Shown one piece after another: positions 6,325 through 9,938 of a stretch of DNA of 9,938 nt. The stretch is from the NCBI GenBank assembly GCA_029240775.1, contig JARDZQ010000033.1, forward strand, positions 1-9,938, read 5' to 3'. Under the pieces are notes generated by a model. That model saw only the letters and a list, made by a program, of their open reading frames with translations, was not told the DNA's origin and searched no databases. Source of the stretch: Rubrobacteraceae bacterium (lineage in GTDB: Bacteria; Actinomycetota; Rubrobacteria; Rubrobacterales; Rubrobacteraceae). Position 1 is the first letter of the stretch; the number at the start of each line of letters is the position of its first letter. The translations under genes and the position numbers were made by a program.

Positions 6325-6561
6325 TCAAGCCGGAGGCAGGTTCGGGCTATTCGGGTCTATCGGGTTTCTCTTCCCGGCGTTGATGCCGGTGGACTTCCGG
6401 GCCCAGGACCTCATGCTGGGACGTCCCGCCCCTACCTCGCCGGTCTCTTCGAGGCCGGGGTCCGAAGAGGTCCCGCCCGGCTCGTTGCCCTGGCTCACCC
6501 CTGGCGTGTGCGCGGCGATGTCCGGCCTCGTGTCCGGCTTGCCTACCCTTATATCCCCCAT
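6325..6561 (-). CDS. 78-aa low-complexity hydrogenase-cluster protein
   Basis: A small hydrophilic Gly/Pro/Ser/Asn-rich protein with little predicted fold (MGDIRVGKPD at the start, HTPGVSQGNEPGG at 18-30). It has a more specific C-terminal segment, KSTGINAGKRNPIDPNSPNL (56-75), ending PPA. It resembles small uncharacterised proteins I remember from Streptomyces-type Hhy operons that carry the same STGIN...PIDP...P ending. The ATG has AAAGGGG 7 nt upstream, and the frame exactly fills the gap between the DUF5947 and DUF6084 genes (28 nt after one, 15 nt before the other). The composition is compatible with a disordered linker or scaffold peptide. That it is a real gene is likely; what it does is unknown. 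Confidence 0.75.
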   Translation of the reverse strand: MGDIRVGKPDTRPDIAAHTPGVSQGNEPGGTSSDPGLEETGEVGAGRPSMRSWARKSTGINAGKRNPIDPNSPNLPPA

Positions 6562-6589
6562 GTGTTGCCCCTTTCCTCGTAGCCTTATT

Positions 6590-7264
6590 CTACCCTTCCC
6601 TCGTGGCGGTCCTGGAGTGCTCCCGTAGCTCCCCGAAGAATCTACCTATCTCCTCCCAGACCTCCCGGCCGCCGCTCAGGCCCCTCCAGTTCGTTCGGAT
6701 TAGCCCCACGAGGCTGTAGCACTCGTCCAGGGGGACCAGGTAGTGCTCCCGCGCCCCCCGCACCCGGTTTACCAGCAGCGCCTCCACGTCCCGCTCCAAC
6801 CCTTTCAGGACCGGGTTGCTCTCTTCGAGCTCCTGCCACGAGCTCAGCTTCAGGAGCGACTCTGTGGGTCCCATCGGGCTGGGATAGAACGCCACGACCC
6901 TCTCGGCGGGCGTGCTGTAGAAGAAGAAAGCCATGTCCACCGGAACCCGCAGGCTCTCCCACTGCGCTTCGCTCATCTCGAAGCCTTCGAGAACGAGGCG
7001 GCGGTCGGGTATTAGCCGGTAACGGCCATCGCTCGCCGCCTTCTGATCGAAGAGGATGGAGCACGGCCGGCAGGCGCACAGCATCTCCCGCGTGGAGACC
7101 TCCAGGAGATGGCGGTGCTCGGGCGGTATCGGCTCGCCGCACAGGTCGCAGTGCTCCTGGGCGGCAAAGGCCGCAGCCTCTGCCGCCTTCCCGGACTCCT
7201 CTTCGGCGAACCGGCGCAGCGAGGAGAAAGCGGAGAAAGCCTTGCTGTTGCCTTCCTGGACCAT
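6590..7264 (-). CDS. DUF5947-type Cys-rich hydrogenase-cluster protein
   Basis: A 224-aa protein matching what I recall of DUF5947. Near the N-terminus is a metal-binding module: Cys39-D-L-Cys42-G-E-P-I, then H50/H52, then Cys63-A-Cys65-R-P-Cys68-S-I-L-F. This could be a zinc ribbon or, less likely, an Fe-S site. The rest has VDMAFFFYSTPAERVVAFYP in the middle and a C-terminal region with PLDECYSLVGLIRTNWRGLS. The first about 35 residues are an Ala/Glu-rich helix. The ATG lies 7 nt after the hhyE stop, with GAGGGG just upstream, so it is probably coupled to hhyE. The family is restricted, to my knowledge, to H2-oxidation and related clusters in actinobacteria. Function unknown; an adaptor or assembly factor is inferred. 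Confidence 0.92.
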   Translation of the reverse strand: MVQEGNSKAFSAFSSLRRFAEEESGKAAEAAAFAAQEHCDLCGEPIPPEHRHLLEVSTREMLCACRPCSILFDQKAASDGRYRLIPDRRLVLEGFEMSEAQWESLRVPVDMAFFFYSTPAERVVAFYPSPMGPTESLLKLSSWQELEESNPVLKGLERDVEALLVNRVRGAREHYLVPLDECYSLVGLIRTNWRGLSGGREVWEEIGRFFGELREHSRTATREG

Positions 7265-7271
7265 GTGCCCC

Positions 7272-8201
7272 TCAGCCCACCGCGCTGGGAAGCGCGATCT
7301 TTACTATGCTCCGCCGCCCGGGGCCCTGTCTCTCCTGGACGACTTCCTCGTTCACGAGCAGCGGGATGGGCTCCAGGTGTAGCTGCGGATCATCCACACA
7401 CCTCCCGGCCCGGCGCACGTCGTAGCGACGCTCGCATCCCGGGCAGCTCAACTCGTCCCCGTTCAGGCTACCCTCCTCCAGCGACCCTCCACAGCCGGGG
7501 CAGAGGTGCCGGTATGCGTAGAGGTCGTCCCCCAGCTTCGCGAAGAACACCGGCTCGCCTGAGACCTCCTTGAGTAGCGTCCCACCCCCGGAGAGCTGGG
7601 GCAGACCGCCGACAATCGTCCAGGTAGAGGCGTCACGGCGGGACGATTCTTCAGCCTCCGATTTCTTCTTCCTACGCAACGTGGGTCCAGCCACCAGGGT
7701 CGGCGTGGTCTCGGCCACGCCCTCGGCCTCGACACCCTCCAGGTCCGGGGCGGCCTTCTGGAGGGCCTCCTCTATCGCCAGCTTGAGCGTCGCGGCGGAG
7801 GAAGGGCAACCGTCGCAGCTCCCCTGCAGCCTCACGCGCACCACGCCGCCCTCGATCCCCAGCAGCTCCACGTCCCCACCGTGGGACCGCAGGTAGGGCC
7901 GCACCTCTTCAAGGGCTTGAGTCACCCGCGTCTGAACGTCCAGCGGGTGCAGCCCGTGCAGGAGCAGCAGGTGCGAGACAAGCTCGTCCTCGGCGAGAGC
8001 CTCGAAGATCCTCTCGCGCTCCTCCCCCTCGGCGACGACATCCATCACGCGCGCCAGCCCCTCGCCGTAGAGCTCCAGAAGGACCTGTACCACCTCGGCA
8101 GCCTTGGCCCTGGCGTTCGGGTCGTGGAGGGCTTCTATCTCCCCGAGAAGCGTCTCAATCCTGGCGACTCGCTCCTGCAATCCCTGGTCGTCTAGAAGCA
8201 T
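7272..8201 (-). CDS. hhyE: HhyE-type Fe-S protein: Nfu domain plus altered Rieske-like domain
   Basis: A 309-aa soluble protein of three parts. Residues 1-90 are helical and Leu/Glu-rich. Residues about 91-160 are an Nfu (NifU C-terminal) domain with RPYLRSHGGDVELL and the cluster-binding Cys129-D-G-Cys132-P-S-S. After a charged linker (RRKKKSEAEESSRRD), residues about 193-285 have the strand pattern of a Rieske domain (DDLYAYRHL, GSLNGDELSC, RRYDVRRAGRCVDDP). The canonical C-x-H and C-x2-H ligands are replaced by Cys234-x2-Cys237 and Cys253-x2-Cys256. The mycobacterial counterpart in this gene position, HhyE (MSMEG_2718), is proposed to carry electrons from the hydrogenase to the respiratory chain. 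The Nfu half could instead assemble or pass on clusters. The ATG at 8201 has AAAGG nearby, placed in a hairpin loop. The first gene after hhyL; the DUF5947 gene follows by 7 nt. Confidence 0.93.
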   Translation of the reverse strand: MLLDDQGLQERVARIETLLGEIEALHDPNARAKAAEVVQVLLELYGEGLARVMDVVAEGEERERIFEALAEDELVSHLLLLHGLHPLDVQTRVTQALEEVRPYLRSHGGDVELLGIEGGVVRVRLQGSCDGCPSSAATLKLAIEEALQKAAPDLEGVEAEGVAETTPTLVAGPTLRRKKKSEAEESSRRDASTWTIVGGLPQLSGGGTLLKEVSGEPVFFAKLGDDLYAYRHLCPGCGGSLEEGSLNGDELSCPGCERRYDVRRAGRCVDDPQLHLEPIPLLVNEEVVQERQGPGRRSIVKIALPSAVG

Positions 8202-8219
8202 TTCGACCTTTCTTCGAAA
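8201..8219 (-). promoter_or_regulatory. Hairpin presenting the hhyE ribosome site
   Basis: TTTCGA (8214-8219, minus-strand reading) pairs with TCGAAA (8201-8206) around a 7-nt loop, AGAAAGG, that contains the ribosome site. The A of the ATG is in the stem. The stem is short and may either expose or limit the site; a translational-control role is inference. Confidence 0.45.
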
Positions 8220-8245
8220 GGCGGGCCCTTTGCTCAGGACCCGCC
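8220..8245 (-). terminator. GC-rich hairpin in the hhyL-hhyE gap, possible attenuator
   Basis: On the minus strand GGCGGGTCC pairs with GGGCCCGCC (nine pairs, one G-U) around an 8-nt loop, followed by only TTTC. The stem is terminator-like but the T-run is weak. It could partly terminate transcription, or protect the hhyL 3' end, so that structural subunits are made in excess of accessory proteins. Confidence 0.5.
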
Positions 8246-8261
8246 CCTTCTCACGTCCTCG

Positions 8262-8288
8262 TAGAGAAGACCCGTCGGGACTTCTCTA
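8262..8288. repeat. Palindrome over the hhyL stop codon
   Basis: TAGAGAAG (8262-8269) and CTTCTCTA (8281-8288) are exact inverted repeats. Between them CCC pairs with GGG after a single mismatch, giving an 8+3 bp stem with a 3-nt loop. It begins with the TAG stop of hhyL on the minus strand, so translation to the natural stop would run into it. Confidence 0.65.
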
Positions 8289-9938
8289 CTCTACGCCCAG
8301 CCCGAGGGTAGGGGAGTGGCGCACTTCGAGTATCTTGCCCTTGCCCGAATACATGTGCACCCCGCAGGGCAGACACGGGTCGAAGCTGCGTACGGCGCGC
8401 ATGATGTCGATGCCCTTGAAGTCGTCGGGTCCGTTCTCCTCGAAGATCGGGGTTCCCATGACCGCGGCCTCGTCGGGGCCCGGGGTGCCGTAGGAGTCTG
8501 TCGGAGAACCGTTCCACGGGGTGGGCGGTTAGGGGTGGTAGTTGGCGATCTTGCCGTCCCGAATCACCAGGTGGTGCGAGAGGACCCCGCGCACCGCCTC
8601 GTGGAAGCCGCAGCCGATGGCCTCGTCCGGCACCTCGAACTCCTGGAAGACCTTGGTCTCTCCCGCACGGAGCAGCTCGAGGGCCCGATCCAGGAAGTAG
8701 AACGCCATAGCAGCTGCGTAGGCTATGAAGTAGATGCGGGCCCTGTCCCGCTCGATGGCGTTGGACCACTCGGGTATGTTCCACTCGAACTGCATCTCGG
8801 GGGTGGCTGCGGTCTTGGGGAGGTTGATCTGGACGCTGTGGCCTGTGGCCTTGACGTAGCCGACGTCCACGATTCCCGCGAGCGCCGTGGCCCAGAGCCT
8901 TGCGATAGCACCGCCGCCGGTGTCGAGCGCCAGGTGGTCCCCGGTGCGCCCATCATACCAGCGCGGGCTCATGACCCAGCTGTACTTCCCGCCCTCCAGG
9001 TCTCGCTTCTGGGGCTTGGGGAGCGTGGTCTGGTTCCACGGGTGCCGCTTGTCCACCGGGTTGCCCAGCGGGTCCCGGCTTACGAAGGTCTCCTCGTTCT
9101 CCCAGTCCTCGTAGTAGGAGGAGCCGAGCAGGATCCGGATCCCGAGGTTGATGTCTACCAGGCTCGTGGTCACCAGCTCGCCGTCCACGATGATGCCGGG
9201 CGTGACGTAGGCGGCCCGTCCCCAGTCGGCCATGTTCTCGTACTTGTAGTCGCACGCGTCCGGGTTCTGGAAGGCGCTCCAGCAACCGAGCAGAACGCGC
9301 CTGCGGCCGACCTCCTCGTAGCCTGGCAGCGCCTCATAGAAGAAGTCGAAGACGTCGTCGTTCATCACGACGGCCTTCTTGATGAAGTCTATGCACCTCA
9401 TCAGCCTGGAGAGGTAGTCCGTGAAGACCTGGGGCGTCGCGACGGTGCCCGTGCCGCCGGGGTAGATCGTCGAGGGGTGGACGTGCCGGCCCTCCATCAG
9501 GCAGAACATCTCGCGTGTGATCCGGCTCATGTTCAACGCCTCTTTGTACATCTCGCCTGTAAAGGGGTTGAAGGCGCGCATGATGTCCGCGATGGTGCGG
9601 TAGCCGTGGATGTTGGCGTTGGGGGCATCCGTCCCTTCCGCCCGCTCCAGGAGGCTCGGGTTGGTGCTCCCTACCATCTGCTCGCAGAAGTCCACGAACA
9701 CCAGGTTGTCCTGGAAGATGGTGTGATCGAAGATGTACTCCGCGGCCTCGCCTAGGTTGTAGATCCACTCCGCCAGCGGGGGCATACGAATACCGTAGGC
9801 CATGTTCTGGGCGTAGACCGAACAGACGGCGTGGTTGTCCCCGCAGATACCGCAGATGCGGCTGGTGATGAAGTGCGCGTCGCGAGGGTCCTTGCCCTTC
9901 ATGAAGACGCTGTAGCCGCGGAAGATAGAGGAGGTGCT
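8286..9938 (-). CDS. hhyL: [NiFe] hydrogenase large subunit, group 1h (5' end outside window; in-frame TAA)
   Basis: The catalytic subunit that splits H2 at a Ni-Fe centre. The visible frame has 550 codons and continues in frame to the right edge, so the ATG at 9902 is internal, not the start. The proximal Ni-ligand motif RICGICGDNHA is at about 9860-9831, followed by VCSVYAQNMAYGIRMPP; the distal motif DPCLPCGVH is at 8381-8355. These flanking sequences are typical of the actinobacterial high-affinity (1h) group. After the last His there are 22 residues (MYSGKGKILE... to GVE and TAG), the tail removed by the operon's maturation protease. The frame contains one in-frame TAA at 8531-8529, where Y-H-P-stop-P-P-T-P-W-N replaces an expected Tyr. 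As written, the product would stop 80 residues early and lack the distal Cys pair. Either this is a sequence error, a nonsense mutation, or it is read through. The small subunit gene should lie just upstream. Confidence 0.96.
8529..8531 (-). other. In-frame TAA inside hhyL
   Basis: The codon reads TAA (TTA on the plus strand) between CAC-CCC and CCG-CCC. A single base change from TAC or TAT would restore Tyr. The frame continues cleanly for 80 conserved residues to TAG at 8288-8286, so no frameshift is needed. Confidence 0.95.

Noticed and set aside
5437..6582. 381-codon plus-strand open frame
   Set aside because: Antisense to three operon genes with good ribosome sites and recognisable families; no recognisable motif of its own.
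8286..8531. Frameshift in hhyL near its 3' end
   Set aside because: I first suspected a shift because the frame stops before the DPCLPCGVH motif, but the motif is in the same frame as the upstream part. Only the single TAA interrupts it.
8529..8531. Recoding of the hhyL stop as selenocysteine or pyrrolysine
   Set aside because: The codon is TAA, not TGA or TAG. The position is outside the Ni-ligand motifs, and Tyr is the expected residue.
8316..9755. 479-codon open frame on the plus strand
   Set aside because: It lies wholly antisense to hhyL, whose frame carries the Ni-ligand motifs. Its protein is a Val/Gly/Arg-rich shadow typical of high-GC antisense frames.
1..9938. Promoters, tRNAs, insertion sequences, CRISPR arrays or attachment sites
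   Set aside because: I looked in every gap on both strands. The gaps are short and hold only ribosome sites, hairpins and the two leader repeats; no -10/-35 pair, transposase fragment or regularly spaced repeat is visible.

Overview
The window lies entirely inside one minus-strand operon for an aerobic [NiFe] hydrogenase of the actinobacterial high-affinity type (group 1h, Hhy), whose members oxidise trace, including atmospheric, H2. High GC, frequent GTG/TTG starts, strong GGAGG-type ribosome sites and the particular set of accessory genes point to an actinobacterium. A deep-branching lineage such as Rubrobacteria or Thermoleophilia is my guess; nothing here proves it. Layout in transcription order (right to left): the catalytic large subunit hhyL (5' end outside the window); an 84-nt gap with three hairpins; hhyE, a fusion of an Nfu-type Fe-S domain and a Rieske-like domain whose ligand positions are altered; a DUF5947-type Cys-rich protein; a 78-aa low-complexity protein; a DUF6084-type protein; a 340-aa and a 105-aa uncharacterised hydrogenase-cluster protein; the maturation protease; a 33-aa hydrophobic mini-protein with a GTG start; then the Hyp maturation genes hypF, hypC, a second divergent HypC-like gene, and hypD (3' end outside the window). 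All genes point the same way, with gaps of 0-84 nt or short overlaps. No promoter, RNA gene, mobile element or CRISPR array is visible, and there is no gene-free stretch over 300 bases. How they work together: HypF, HypC and HypD (with HypE, probably just beyond the left edge, and HypA/HypB elsewhere) build and insert the Fe(CN)2CO centre. The protease then removes a 22-residue C-terminal tail from HhyL, after which the active site closes. HhyE probably carries electrons from the hydrogenase or helps deliver Fe-S clusters. The five or six small uncharacterised proteins travel with group 1h hydrogenases and probably serve assembly or coupling to respiration. The most important anomaly is an in-frame TAA in hhyL, where a tyrosine codon is expected. 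It separates the body of the enzyme from its C-terminal Ni ligands, although the downstream frame is intact and conserved. Other notable points are the Cys-for-His Rieske-like domain, the mini-protein, paired HypC paralogues, and repeated hairpin/leader elements in the hyp part of the operon. Family names (DUF5947, DUF6084, DUF6893, HhyE) are recalled from memory, not searched.
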